Shown: positions 11,304 through 23,191, counted from the stretch's first letter. The stretch: 64,000 bases of DNA from Tachypleus tridentatus (GCF_004210375.1 NC_134830.1:62491576-62555575), one strand, 5' to 3'. Notes: a model not told the origin generated them from the sequence alone. Made by a program: numbers and translations.

Positions 11304-13523
11304 GAGGATGTTGTTTTAAATGGATCAGAACTGATTCTTAATAATTATATTTCTTATAAGTAAAACTTTATCGTCAAATTTCTGGTGTTATTACGAGATA
11401 AAAATGGTCTTCGTTTGTGTTGCATTAATTGTGCTTTTATTGTTTTTAAGACCATTTGAGAGCGGCTTAGTTATTTTGATCAACAAGTGCGTATGTAACG
11501 ACTATTTACAAAATTGCGTTCATAGTTTAATTAGATAACTTTATTGTTACTGTTTTTCAATAAACTTGGCGAAAAAAATGTATTTTATGATTCAACGTTT
11601 TTGTTACCAGTAGTGGTTATTGTGCCCATTGTGTAGCTTTGTGCCTAAAACAACAACAATCGAATGAGAATGTGAAAGAAGAATCTATAAACACAGCAAA
11701 TAACTTCGATTCACATTAACTGCATAACTTATATAACTGTTGTACAATCATATATAAAAGTAAGTGAGGAACAAGGCTACTCGTCTGACTTAACATTACT
11801 TAAATTAAATACACTTAGATCAGTCCAGATTACGGTACTTGATGGCTCATATTTCATTTTGTATATTACATACATATTGAATTTACAAATACATTATCTA
11901 ATATAGGCATTTCTTCGTTAAGGTTTATAGGGTCATAGTGTTTGCTAAAACAACCCGCTAATTTGACAGTTAGTGCATTTATATGTAAAGGGGCAGGTAT
12001 CATCCCGTGAACGAGGGGAACAATTCAATAATATAATTTCTATGAAATTAAAGAATTATAAACATGAATTTTGAGACTGTGACCTTTTTCTACATTTGTT
12101 CATAAAGTTCTTTGTTAACTATGTATTCAAAGAGAAACAAAAGGCCTACCATTATTTCATAGTTATTACAAATATTAAAGTTATTATTTTTATATAATAT
12201 TTAATCGTTGCTTGTGTTTGTATATTGCTCGAACGGTAGCTAGTAAATAGTACTGAATTGTGATTGGCTTATTTACGAAGCTCATTTCTGATATTCTTTC
12301 TATAAAATTTGTCTCGAGTCCCAATCAAATTCTAATCTGGCCCTGTAACATGTATCGTGGTATATAATAGCCAATAATTTTGTTAACCTGTTCACACTTA
12401 TTATGTTTTTATATAATATACATAGCAGTTGAGTAATAAAAGTACATCGAAGCACAAACTAAATCAAACCAACGTAGGAGGTATTTAAAAAAGAAGATAT
12501 TTTACTATATCAGAAAAGGTTTCTCAATTGAGCTTGTGCAGTAAAGATTTAATATTTATTCTGGTACATTCCTAGAATATACTTGTAAATCCCCATATAA
12601 TTTTTACACGTAGTTATGAAATTCTCGTTCATCGGATGCTTCAAGGTCGTAAACATGTTTTGATACTTGTACACAGGTAAATGTTACATCTACACGTCGT
12701 TTTGAGTCTCAAACTTGAATATACGTGTTTATGTGAGGAAGCCTTAGAATATAGTTTATTCAAAATAAACAGACAACACAAAGGACTTATTCAACTCGCT
12801 TGGTTGAAGACAGCGCACAAACCACTGATGAATATAAAAAGTGATATTGTTAAAACATGGCACAGCCTCAGAAAAAAAAAAGTCTAGATGTTCAGAGGGC
12901 GCTCTAAGAAGCTAGCATAAAAAATAAATAGAAGAGTTAAAAATGTACTGACTTATAAAATTAATATCATTCCGTTCACACAAACCTGCAATACCTTTAG
13001 CGCTGCATCGACTTCCAACACAATTACACCATCTCGAAAAACGTTATTCAACCGATTTCTAGCAATTGATTTCTCCAACATCTGGACCAAACTTTCAAAT
13101 CAAAGTTTACAATTTTCTTTTCTTTTCTTAATTTCAACTGATTCTTTAATATTTAGTTCCCATTAAATTCAGATTATGAGTCGAGCGCAAGAACCATGCT
13201 GGGCCCGAAATGGGGACTGGGAATCTAAGAAGTTGATGTTTGAAGAGTTGTATTGTTAAAAAAATATCTTCATTTTCAGTTGTTTGAGACTTATAAGAGT
13301 GGCAGCCAATCCCGCTACTTGGTTAAGCATAGATACGTGCTGCTTTCCTCTGATACGATATTAAAAATTAGGGATAACTATGTCTAAATTATAAGAGTGT
13401 CTGATATCATCTTTTAGCCAGTTTTATACACAAGTTATCACTGATGTTGTTTAGGCGCTATGCTACACAATTGTCTGGATACCAACTGTATGGCCATAGC
13501 AGCGAATAGAAGCAAGGATAGAG
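11304..13523. other. intergenic with a SINE-3 tail at ~11614-11662
   Basis: The only repeat seen is a + strand SINE-3 tail (cccattgtgtagctttgtgc). The rest is AT-rich. A 68-codon frame at 12681-12887 has no recognisable domain. Confidence 0.45.
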
Positions 13524-13960
13524 ATGAATGAAAATCTTATAACCTGGACTCTTTCTAAATCTTGAATAAAACCCTTATAACCTGAACTCTTTATAAAGGT
13601 GGACCTTGAATGAAAACCTTATAACCTGAACTCTTTCTGAAGGTGGACCTTGAATGAAACCCTTATAACCTGAACTCTTTCTAAAGGTGGACCTTGAATG
13701 AAAACATTATAACCTGAACTCTTTCTAAAGGTGGACCTTGAATGAAAACATTATAACCTGAACTCTTTCTAAAGGTGGACCTTGAATGAGACCCTTATAA
13801 CCTGAACTCTTTCTGAAGGTGGACCTTGAATGAAACCCTTATAACCTGAACTCTTTCTAAAGGTGGATCTTGACTGAAAACCTTATAATCTGAACTCTTT
13901 CTGAAGGTGGACTTTGAATGAAAACCTTATAACCTGAACTCATTCTGAAGGTGGACCTTT
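13524..13960. repeat. minisatellite, 44 bp unit x ~10
   Basis: About ten head-to-tail copies of a 44 bp unit with the core cttataacctgaactctttc followed by aaggtggacc. Units differ by a few substitutions (ataacc/ataatc, ctaaag/ctgaag). The period is not a multiple of three and no long frame crosses the array, so it is not coding. Confidence 0.92.
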
Positions 13961-13991
13961 CTTCTTAAAGGGCAAACTGGGAATGATCGAT

Positions 13992-14200
13992 TATTTGTTT
14001 GTTTTGAATTTCATGTAAAGTTACTCGAGAGCTATCCACGCTTGCCATCCATAATTTAGCAGTGTAAGACTAGAGGAAAGGCAGCTAGTCATCACCACCC
14101 ACCGACAACGAATAGTGGGATTGATCGTAACATTATAACGCCCCTACGGCTGAAAGGGCGAGCATTTTTGGTGCAATGGGGATTCGAACCCGCGACCCTA
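13992..14200 (-). mobile_element. SINE-1, head truncated
   Basis: Reverse copy with tail, central segment and B-box complement (gattcgaacccgcgac). It stops before the A-box end, so it is 5'-truncated in sense orientation. It lies just beyond the 44 bp minisatellite. Confidence 0.85.
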
Positions 14201-14604
14201 CCGAGGGAAGGGGGTTATATTTTTTCTTTGCGTACCGTGCGACATAGGTAAATTTAAAAAAATATATAATATTAGAACTATAGCAAAATAACTGACACTA
14301 CAGTTGTAGTGAATAATAAACTATTTACTCAAAAACGTGATGCAACATTCCTAGCTTATTAAATAGGAAATTTTAGAGTAAACTTTCACAACGGCTATTT
14401 TTGGTTGACCAAAAGCAGATGATTAAAAACTGTTGTACTTATAGGTTAGGCAAATTAAATTGCTATGTAGTATTCAGTAACATCTATGTAGAATCAGTGA
14501 CACTTATAAATCTGTCTTTTCAAGTAGGGCGCCATGATTAGGCCCTCAAAATCTGCCAGATTGGATAAATACTGTTGTAAGCTGTGTGCATACATTTCAG
14601 AACC

Positions 14605-14700
14605 TCAGCAGAACAGCGGTAAGTTATGGACTTAAAATGCTAAACTCCGAGGTTCGATTCCTCGAACTAGACAGAAGAGATAGTCCAATACTGCATTGCT
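14605..14700 (+). mobile_element. SINE-2-like copy with a different tail
   Basis: The head agaacagcggtaagttatgg and B box gaggttcgattcctcg match the SINE-2/3 tRNA-like head. The following sequence, ending in aagcaatcaaac, is unlike either usual tail. It may be a separate subfamily or a heavily mutated copy. Confidence 0.5.
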
Positions 14701-15663
14701 CTCAAGCAATCAAACCGGCCATACATTTCATTATGTTACAATGAACTCATCAAATTTTTCCCACTCGGTGGTCCCTCCCATATAATTCTTTGTTATTATG
14801 TTATTATTATTGAAAAAGTAAAACACATGATAAATATTTAAATTCAGTTGAAGTCAAGTATCTAGATTTTGAAGTCTTCCTTGCAAAATCCGCATTTATC
14901 GAGTTCTCAGCATCCATAAAAATGTATTAATAAAATAGTTTGTTTTCACGATAAAAATCAGTTTTTTCTTTTAAAACAACGAAAACTTTAATCAAATTTA
15001 GAACAGTTCGTTTTTGCTTATTTTATGTAATTACAATATTGTTGCCCAGTGGTAGTGACCTGAACAAAAATGAAACAAGTTTATATTGTTAGTTAAACCT
15101 TGACGAAGTCGGTTCTTGAGATTCTGTGTAAGTATGCAAATATTACAACGTAATAATAAGAGCCTCAAGTTGGGCACGAAAGTTGTTAATAATTTTATAT
15201 TTCCTGTAATCAAGAGGTCTAAAGAAAGTGTACTTCGTCTAAAATTAGATGAACCAAATGCAAGATCAGGTTACAGGCAGAAATCGTTTTGTTAGTGAAA
15301 GTTATCAGCAGATGAAAATGAAATTAATTTGGTGTTATTATGAGCAGGCCATTTCCTTAGAGCCCAAAATGTCTTTCTTTGTGGTTTGTTTTCTTTTCAT
15401 TTGACTAAATAAACAGACAAAAAATGAAAGCATAACACGCATACAAATTGTTATAATTCTACCTGTACACATTAGCTACAATGTACGTTTTCGATTCGTT
15501 AGTTTGAATCATGTGACATTCTGCTACACCAACCATGAATCAGCTTCGATCGGGGAATTTTCCACGGTTACACAAGGGGCGAAAGCTTCTATGATCATAC
15601 ATTGTAAGTTTATGGAAGTGGAAGAAACTCGTGGATGGATGAATACGATATAGTTTATTTTAG
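14701..15663. other. upstream region of the LRAT-family gene
   Basis: No repeat or coding frame is convincing. The sequence just before the start codon (tagtttattttag) could be a splice acceptor, implying a 5' untranslated exon upstream, but its pyrimidine tract is weak and no donor can be assigned. Confidence 0.35.
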
Positions 15664-16158
15664 ATGATTCAAGATGAAGGAAACAAGTTAGTGGCTAAAC
15701 CTAAGACTGGAGTAATGCCTCAGAAAAAGGTTAAAAATTTAAGTAAACTTCGTCTTAACCCAGACGATTTCGGTTTGACAGCTTTTTATCCAGCCGTAAA
15801 CCTGAAAGTTGAATTGGGTGACATTATTGAAATCGATCGTACGCTGTTTTCCCATTGGGCAATTTATGCTGGAGACAATAATGTCATTCACGTCTGTGGG
15901 ATGAACAATGAAGATCTTCCAACAGAAACTGGTGTAATTAAATTAGAAAAATTGGAAGATGTTGCAGGATTTAGCCGCGTTAGAGTTAATAACAAAGAGG
16001 TTCCAGCTAAAGAGCGAAACCTAGTACCCCTTGCCCCTAATCAGGTGGTAGCAAGGGCAAAAGCTTTCGTGGGTAAGGTTGTGGAGTATAACTTGCTAAC
16101 TAGCAACTGTGAACACTATGTGACAGAATGGAAGTATGGGAAGGGTTGGAGTGACCAG
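15664..16158 (+). CDS. LRAT-family gene, coding exon 1
   Basis: Encodes residues 1-165, holding the whole LRAT core and all three catalytic residues. The donor follows CAG (Gln165) at 16159-16160 (gttggc). Reading through the donor gives only 15 extra codons before a stop, so splicing is the better model. Confidence 0.9.
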
Positions 16159-16909
16159 GTTGGCCGTCTTTTAGTTTGTTTTTTAAATACACATAATTAT
16201 ATTTAGTTCAGTGATGTAGATGACTATTAAATGCTCTTTAAATTTTTTTGTTTTAAATTTAACGCTTTGTTTGTGATGCCAGTCAATACCTTGCATAATA
16301 AATGAATAAATAACCTGTAATTCATATCAGTTTTATTAAATTACCAGCTTGAATATTTTACTGTTATTTTGCCATGCTCAAGACGGTGTTAATTCTAGGT
16401 TATGCATAAACTATAAATATAACATTATGTGGTTTTGCTTTAGTACTTATTCGTCATCGACTCTTGAAACAGTGTTTAATTGATTTTTTTCCATATCTTA
16501 ATCTACGATTTTACGATGTAAGTGTAATATTGAACAATTAACGTAGATTACATGAAAGGTTTTTGACGTAAATTCATTAGACCCTTATAACACATTGTCG
16601 ACAATTTTAAAAAATTTATCATGTTTATTTATTAAATTTATTTATGTAGCCTAACACGAGTTTATAATATATATGTATATATATTTAAGTTAAATATTTT
16701 CATACGGTATTACAGAAACGTGTTCGTATTATCTTCTTTTACAGGCATCTGTGGCTCTAAGTGTTAATAAAACTCTTAAGAAAGACTGCCAAATAGGACA
16801 TAACCTCCTACTCAAAAGCTTAAACAGTGTGCTTTATTCTCCTGTATCTCCTACAAACCTTGCAAGGACACCATCTTCTGAAAAAAATGCCCCAAGCTTC
16901 AGTTGTTGA
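15664..16909 (+). CDS. LRAT-domain acyltransferase, PLAAT/HRAS-like suppressor family (two coding exons)
   Basis: The gene has two coding exons, 15664-16158 and 16745-16909 (stop included), joined across a phase 0 GT-AG intron to give 219 residues. Family members are cysteine-dependent phospholipid acyltransferases/phospholipases A1/A2 that act at membranes through an acyl-enzyme intermediate. The fold is shown by LGDIIEID (51-58), SHWAIYAG with the likely catalytic His64, VIHV with the second His76, and SNCEHYVTEWKYG with the nucleophile Cys149. The intron falls right after SDQ, where I recall an intron in vertebrate PLAAT genes. Two features are unusual: a ~45 residue Lys-rich N-terminal extension, and a C-terminal tail of 54 residues that is polar and lacks the transmembrane helix typical of PLAAT proteins. 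The start is the first ATG after an in-frame stop. The family call is strong, but I cannot assign a paralogue. Confidence 0.92.
16745..16909 (+). CDS. LRAT-family gene, coding exon 2 (C-terminal tail)
   Basis: Follows the acceptor ttcttttacag (ending 16744). It begins ASVALSVNKTLKK, comparable to the alanine/serine-rich start of the PLAAT tail, and ends SFSC before TGA at 16907-16909. Fifty-four codons stay open in the phase required by exon 1. No hydrophobic helix is present. Confidence 0.75.
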   Translation, partial: ASVALSVNKTLKKDCQIGHNLLLKSLNSVLYSPVSPTNLARTPSSEKNAPSFSC

Positions 16910-19900
16910 AGATAAAAAAAAATATATCAGTGTATTTTCATGTTTCATTCAGTTTGTGCGATAACCATTGACATTCATTTTATTGCCCCCATCTGCTTAA
17001 AACTGCCACATTTTTAGATCTGTAGCATTTGATAATTGTTTCTTGCTTTGTCAGTTAAATCTCTAATTTCATATACTTCAATTTTCTTGTATAATTTTTG
17101 TGTTTTTAACTTGACAAAAAGAACATTCAATCTTTGAATTATCTTAACGTTTTGAATTATTTGTAATTTAGTTGTCTTAAGGTTCGTGTTTTTTGTTCAA
17201 GGGACAACTCATTATTTTAAAAGACGTTTAAAACAAATTTAAAGGCTTAGTAATACTACAATTTTGGCTACCGAATGTTTATTAAAGTGACTCTCTTTTA
17301 TGTACACAAAAATCAGCGAACGATGACCTTTCAGCTAGTGAAATCTATAGGCTAATGGTTTGTTTCTATGAGAAGCAACACACAAGTGTCGTAAGAAGTG
17401 CGTTATGGCACTTCAGTAGAATACTTGCCTCAATTTACTGCTATAAATGAATCTTCTTGATTAAATAACTTTGTCTACAAAGGGGTGGTTGCTTGTATAG
17501 AGAGGAGCATTAAAATACGTTCATATTAATGTAATATTCAAATTTGTAAGAAAAGTTAGCAAAAACAGAAATCCGTGAAAGAACGAACGAATTTAATTTC
17601 TGTATATATTATTGATCTGTTTTACACTTAACCAAAATTATTGATCGTTTGCGATGTATTGGCACATAAAGAAAATATTGTACGTTGCCAGTTGGACAAG
17701 AAGTCTTTAAATTTCTACTGAGTGTTTCTTAGATATTAAATATCAGTATTTCTTAGTGTTATTTATTACTATCATTGGAGTGGATATCACGTGACGTATC
17801 CACAATCTTGTTAAGGTAACTTTCACAGAAGATACATCGCTGTGAGAGGGTCATAATATTTAATGTAAAAAAATTAATAATATCTATTAAATGTGCCAAT
17901 TTCGTGTGTGGTTAAAATTGTGATGAGTATAATTTAAAAATCTCTTGTATGTGCACATCTTATAATAGACTGAGTATTTCAAAAACACCCTTGATCAAAA
18001 TAATGTTTTTGCGTAATCTATTAATTGGTTCGTAGTTTTGCTCATCACATCGTCTTTTAAAACGCTGGATATTATAGATTTACTTAATTATATACACTGG
18101 TTACAACACATTTGTAACTTTTCTACACGGTTTCATATATTCAGTATTTCACTTTTAAACGGAGCTGCAAGCACGCAATTTTTGTTTTATATTATTTCTA
18201 TGAATGAAACTGCTTTGTTTTATCACACCGAGAATTTGCTATCTCAGTATAGTTATTGCATTTACAGTATTAAATAAAGTGTACTTAGCTTGAGAGTGAA
18301 AATATACACTAGAGACACCAGTATGTGAAACTTTTAGTTTGTTTGGTTAGGTTATAGCAATATTTTACAATTAAAAATGTCACTTGATATTCACTTGGAT
18401 TTAGACATCTATGAGTCATTTGTATGGCTGAGTTCTAAAGAAGTAGTTAAGTTTTATTTACTATGAATAAAATGTATTTACGTTAAAATTCATCTGTAAA
18501 GTGGTTGATTGAGAAAATACATTTGTAAAGTGTATTATTAATCAAATAAAACGTTGAAGCACAAATTATGTGATAAAGTTCTAGCAGTTCTGAATGTTTT
18601 CAAACATTGCTATTTGGTATATTGCTGTAAATATTTATCACGTATTAAAGTTCTAACTTCATCTGTCATGTTGTGTTCAAAATATCCCAGAGTTTACACA
18701 AGTTATGCAGACTCCTTGGAATTGTTATTACAAACACATTAAATATTTAATATGCTAGAAATTATAATATACACTGAAGGTTATATTACATGCGCTACCA
18801 AGCTTTTATCTTAACTGTATCTGATAACTATTTCGATGTTTACAATTAGGACATTAGAAATAAAACTCCATTGGAATGTGACCTTTCTTAAGAAGGAACG
18901 AAACTACTGGATTAATGGGGAATAGCTGCTCAGTGTAGGGGAGATTTTAAAAGATACCACTTTGTGGGTCAATGTTGTTGCTAAAAAATATGCGAGACGT
19001 TTGTATGTAATACAGCATTCTTAGCCTGAGAGATGATGTATATTCCTGAGAAATAAAACCACGATTCAACATGTTCTAACAGGGTAAATATTGTACAATC
19101 TGTGAAATTTTGTTAGAAATTAAAACACTAATTTACTTAAATTGTGTAAATATGGCAGAAGTAAATTATTTATTATCTTTGTTACTCATTGCGTGTGTTA
19201 CATATACGTTTCGTCGTGATTTATCATCCTATAATTGAGCGTTTAGTGTGTACTGATGTTGATATTCCAAAACACGTGGGATAAACTTGAGAAGTTTGTA
19301 CAAAAAAGGAAATTTAATAACCGGAGGACTTTCGGGAAGTGGAATTTCATTCAAGAGTAAGTTGGGAAAAAAAGAACTATACAGAAATTTCATATCTGAA
19401 AGAGAGAAGGAACGTGTAAGTGTTTCGGACAAAGAACATTCTTTGGGACTTGCTGTTTTACAAACTGGTAGATTGTCAAACGTACAATATTTGAACATTC
19501 ATTCATATAATTACTTTTAATAGTCGTCACCACGTAGATATCTCCTACCAACGATAGCTGTTCGGATGATACCAATGTTTCAAAAAAAATCATACTTTTT
19601 TCAACTGCAAGTTGCGTTTTATTTCCAAATTTATACATAAAAATTCAGTGGCGAAGCCAGTTTTTCCATTCAGGAGGAGGCAGAAAATTTTAAGGGGTTA
19701 AATAAGTTAAAAATCTGAAATTGATTAAATTGTTAATAAAACGGCCATATAACCAAATGTAATAATAGAAGTTTTATTTTTTTATTAAATGATACAAAAC
19801 GAGTTTATTATATATCAAAGCTGAAAAATAATGTGTACTCTATCCAACATCCAAAACTTTTATTAGCTACATATATTAACAACTTGATGAATTCATTTCC

Positions 19901-19950
19901 TTCTCTTTCTATTCTTCATGTATTAATAATATTTTTTGTTTGTAGCAGTG
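16910..19950. other. intergenic, no gene seen
   Basis: AT-rich. Overlapping small frames at 18038-18742 and 19229-19638 have no domain. A lone hAT-type end, cagtggcgaagccag, lies at 19646-19660 without a visible partner. Confidence 0.45.
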
Positions 19951-20077
19951 TAGTTTAAGAGTTGGCGATGGGTGGTGTTGGCTATCTGCCTTCCCTTCAG
20001 TCTATCACTGCTAAATTAGGGAAGGCGAGCGCAAGTAGCTCTTGTGTAGATTTGCGTGAAATTCAAAAGAAACAAAC
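19951..20077 (+). mobile_element. SINE-1 3' fragment
   Basis: Begins inside the body at agagttggcgatgggtggtg and runs to gcgtgaaattcaaaagaaac. The tRNA-like head is absent. The 61-codon frame at 19962 is a shadow of it. Confidence 0.8.
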
Positions 20078-20536
20078 TGTGTTAATAATAGTTGTAATAG
20101 TTATCTTGACGAAGTTAAAAGTTAGAAATGTGAATTGCATAAACTAGCATTCTATGTTAGAAGTGAGTAATGTCGTAGCATTTGTTCAACTTGGCATTTT
20201 CTGTTTCAGAAATATTACACTATGATAGCGAACATGCTAAAATACTTGACATGTTTTCTAGACTTCTTGTGCCTTTTTATTTTACCATGAAACAACATGT
20301 TGAGCTATGCCACTTTCTTTACCGAAAGTGGTTGATTGTTAGTTGATTTGTCGGTTACAAATTCAAGAATGTTCACGATGCGGGTTTCTGAAAACGAATG
20401 GTTTAGGACAAAAACATGGCGCTCACAATGTATGTCCACCCCTCCCCGTAAAAATGGAATAAGATAAAACGTTGGGAATGCCCATCTGGAAATTGGGGAT
20501 AGTAAATGTACATGATGAAAAAGAATGCCGTATAAC

Positions 20537-20745
20537 ACGAAGGAAACAAAGCTACATAAGGACTATCTGCGCTAGTCGTTCCCAATTTAGCAATGATAAA
20601 CTAGGTGGAAAGCAGCTAGCCAACGCAACGTACACACAACCTTTGGACTACTCTTACCAAAGAATAGTAGGATTAACCGCTACAATATAACGCTTCCACG
20701 GCCAAAATGGCAAGCACGATCGTTGATAGGGTTTCGAACCCGCAA
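20537..20745 (-). mobile_element. SINE-1, diverged, head truncated
   Basis: Reverse copy preserving ctatctgcgctagtcgttcc and the B-box complement gtttcgaacccgcaac. Many substitutions and the loss of the A-box end indicate an old insertion. Confidence 0.78.
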
Positions 20746-20981
20746 CTAAAATCTTAAATATTATAGCTATACTTAATAAAGAACTCTCTTACTTCTGTGT
20801 TACCAAGAAAAGAACAAAAAGAGGTTTAATGAAGAATATATGTATTTAATAACACTTGTTACTGTGTGAAAATAACAAATTAAAACGTTTTTCTTTTAAT
20901 GACTTTTACTAGAAGTGACATATAAGTGGAAGTGAAGATAATTTTTGGCTTTTGATAGTTTTAAAGTGGTAAAGGTTTGTT

Positions 20982-21075
20982 ATTATGCACAAAGGACTAT
21001 TTGTGTTCCTCTACCCACCACGAGTATCGAAACGCGGTTTCTAGTGATATAAGTCCGGAGACATGCCACTGGAGG
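20982..21075 (-). mobile_element. SINE-3 copy
   Basis: Reverse copy: gcacaaaggactatttgtg, ccaccacgagtatcgaaacg, then gtccggagacatgccactgg. The short frame over it is a shadow. Confidence 0.65.
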
Positions 21076-21281
21076 ACAGGTGGTAATGTGAGTGAAACTG
21101 CGAACGATTTTTCAACATCATATGGGGAAGTTCCTAAGTTTCATTACAGTTGGGTCTCTCATAAAAACTTTATTAGTGCACGTCTATCTAGTGTATGTGT
21201 TTATTTATTGCACGTATGTATTTAGTGTGTATGTTTATTTAGTTCATGTGCTTATTTCGTGCGTATGATTATTTAGTGTGT

Positions 21282-21328
21282 GTATGTGTGTTTTTCTTAT
21301 AGCAAAGCCACGTTGGGCTATCTGCTGG
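21282..21328 (-). mobile_element. SINE-2 tail fragment
   Basis: A GT run followed by cttatagcaaagccacgttg and ggctatctgctggg is the complement of the SINE-2 3' end. The head is missing. Confidence 0.65.
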
Positions 21329-21415
21329 GTGTTTATTTAGTGGATGTGTCTATCAGTTTAGTTCATGTGTCCACGTTTTTACGAAATAAGTCAACAACAG
21401 ATTTATATCGCACCA

Positions 21416-21691
21416 GGGCTCGGCATGGTCAGGTGGTTAAGGCGCTCGACTCGTAATCTGAGGTACGCGAATTCGAATCCTCGTTACACTAAACATGCTC
21501 GCCCTTTCAGCCGTGGGGGCGTTATAATGTGACGATCAATCCCACTATTCGTTGGTAAAAGAGTAACCCAATAGTTGGCGGTGGGTAGTGATAACTAGCT
21601 GCCTTCCCTCTAGTCTTACACTGCTAAATTAGGGACGGCTAACGCAGATAGCCCTCGAGTAGCTTTGCGCGAAATCCAAAAAACAAACAAA
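21416..21691 (+). mobile_element. SINE-1, full length
   Basis: Well preserved copy: A box (tggtcaggtggttaagg), anticodon-like cgactcgtaatc, B box (aattcgaatcc), complete body and the tail gctttgcgcgaaat ending in AAAC repeats. It is the first of four insertions within 1.8 kb. Confidence 0.93.
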
Positions 21692-21856
21692 CTTCCCTGG
21701 TGTCAATCTTTCCATCATAGTAGAGAAGATAAAGGGGAAGACCCTTACACAAGGCAGTTAGTTACATGAGTAATATTATATGTAATAACCTTGAATGCAC
21801 AAAACATAAATATGTACGTGAATGAGTCATTAATGGCTTGTTTCTTAGTTATTGAA

Positions 21857-22015
21857 CAGTGGTGGATTTAAGGTTGTGAGAGCCTAGGGTCTAACAGTTT
21901 TTGTAGGTCCTACAGCCCATGAATTTTACATAGAATAAAATTATCAACAGGCCCCCATTAAAACCATGCGCTATGGGGCTGAGCCCTCTCTGGTTCTTAC
22001 CTAAATACACCACTG
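21857..22015. mobile_element. hAT-type MITE, 159 bp
   Basis: The left end cagtggtggatttaagg and the complement of the right end, cagtggtgtatttaggt, agree at all but a few positions, giving a terminal inverted repeat of about 14-17 bp starting CAGTGGTG. The element is flanked by ttattgaa (21849-21856) and ttatagaa (22016-22023), an 8 bp duplication with one mismatch. Size, TIR and TSD length fit a non-autonomous hAT element. It has no coding capacity, and its ends differ from those of the 4244-7229 transposon, so that element need not be its driver. Confidence 0.82.
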
Positions 22016-22310
22016 TTATAGAATAGAAAAGTTGTGGGCACACACGCAGTCAGTGACTTTCCACAAAACAGGAAGTTTAAGAATTCGATTGGTGAAAGAC
22101 TTTAGGTAAGAGACTATACAATGTTCTACTTAAATAAGCAAAAGCTTTTTTATGCACCTCATACAGGTTTAATACACAAATAATACAAGCTAGCAATATA
22201 ACTTAAGATAAAGCTTTGAAGAAATGATAAATAAATCAACCAAAAGGGGATAAAATGACTTGAATTAATAAAAAAATTGAAACTTTAAAACGAAGTGAAA
22301 CTTAAGAAGA

Positions 22311-22573
22311 CACGTTCCAGGTTGTTGGAGCGCTCTTCTTGCAATCCGGAGGTCGAGGGTTCGAATTTTCGTTCCACCAAATATGGTCGTTCTTTCAGCC
22401 GTAGGAAGTTATAATGTGACACTCAACCCCACTATTGGTTGGTAAAAGAGTAGCCCAACAGTTGGCGGTTAGTAGTGATGACTAGCTACCCTCCCTTTAC
22501 TTTTTTACAGCTAAATTAGGGACGGTTAGCGCAAATAATCATCGTTTAGTTTTGAGAAAAATTCCAAACAAAG
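22311..22573 (+). mobile_element. SINE-1, diverged head
   Basis: The body matches the family (ggtaaaagagtagcccaaca, then a changed central segment). The A-box region is altered (aggttgttggagcgctctt), while the B box (gggttcgaatt) persists. The tail ends attccaaacaaag. Confidence 0.83.
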
Positions 22574-22671
22574 TCTGAGAACGACTTGCACATTTTGAAA
22601 GGTCTCTATTCAGACCCCCCCCTTCAATGAAATTACGCCTGGTAATGTAACAAATTACGTCTAGTTTTCTC

Positions 22672-22859
22672 GGGTTCCGGTATGGTCAGGTGGGAAAGGC
22701 ACTCGACTCCTAATCAGAGGGTCGCGGGTTCGAATCTCCGGCGGCCCCCCGCTAGTACAGCGGTATGTCTCCGGATTTACAACGCTAAACTCAGGGGTTC
22801 GATTCCCCTCGATGGGCTGAGCAGATAGCCCGATGTGGCTTTGCTATAAGAAAAACACA
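22672..22859 (+). mobile_element. chimeric SINE: SINE-1 tRNA-like head fused to SINE-2
   Basis: Bases 22672-22743 are a SINE-1 tRNA-like head (A box tggtcaggtgggaaaggc, B box gggttcgaatctcc). This joins directly to a complete SINE-2 at about 22744-22859 (ctagtacagcggtatgtctc, B box ggttcgattcccc, tail gtggctttgctataag plus an A/AC end). The whole composite lies between two identical copies of ctagttttctc (22661-22671 and 22860-22870). No duplication is visible at the internal junction. A single target duplication around both parts suggests they were inserted together. Confidence 0.85.
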
Positions 22860-22926
22860 CTAGTTTTCTCAATTTTTCTTCTCATTTGATAACATCAGAC
22901 CGACTTAACAGTTTCAAAATCTCAGG

Positions 22927-23191
22927 GCCTAGCGCGTTAAGGCGTGCGCTTCGTAATCTGAGGGTCGCGGGTTCGCGCCCGAGTCGCGCCAAACATGCTC
23001 GCCCTCCAAGCCGTGGGGGCGTTATAATGTGACGGTCAATCCCACTTTTCGTTGGTAAAAGAGTTGGCGGTGGGTGGTGATGACTAGCTGCCTTCCCTCT
23101 ACTCTTACACTGCTAAATTAGGGACGGCTAGCACAGATAGCCCTCGAGTAGCTTTGTGCGAAATTCCAAAACAAGCAAACAAACAAACAAA
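22927..23191 (+). mobile_element. SINE-1, alternative-head subfamily, with TSD
   Basis: The head reads gcgttaaggcgtgcgcttcg and the post-B-box part cgcccgagtcgcgcc, unlike most copies here but like those at 27679-27942 and 37874-38112. The start is slightly truncated. It is flanked by a perfect 12 bp duplication caaaatctcagg (22915-22926 and 23192-23203) and ends in a CAAA-repeat tail. Confidence 0.92.

Noticed and set aside
16159-16206. Read-through extension of the LRAT-family exon to 180 codons
   Set aside because: The added residues do not fit the family, and a phase-compatible exon with a good acceptor follows at 16745.
19646-19660. cagtggcgaagccag as the end of another hAT element
   Set aside because: No matching inverted end or target duplication was found within about 1 kb; at most a one-ended relic.
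21416-21490. Possible functional tRNA gene (same for other SINE heads)
   Set aside because: Each tRNA-like head is joined to a SINE body, and the clover-leaf pairing, especially the anticodon stem, is imperfect.
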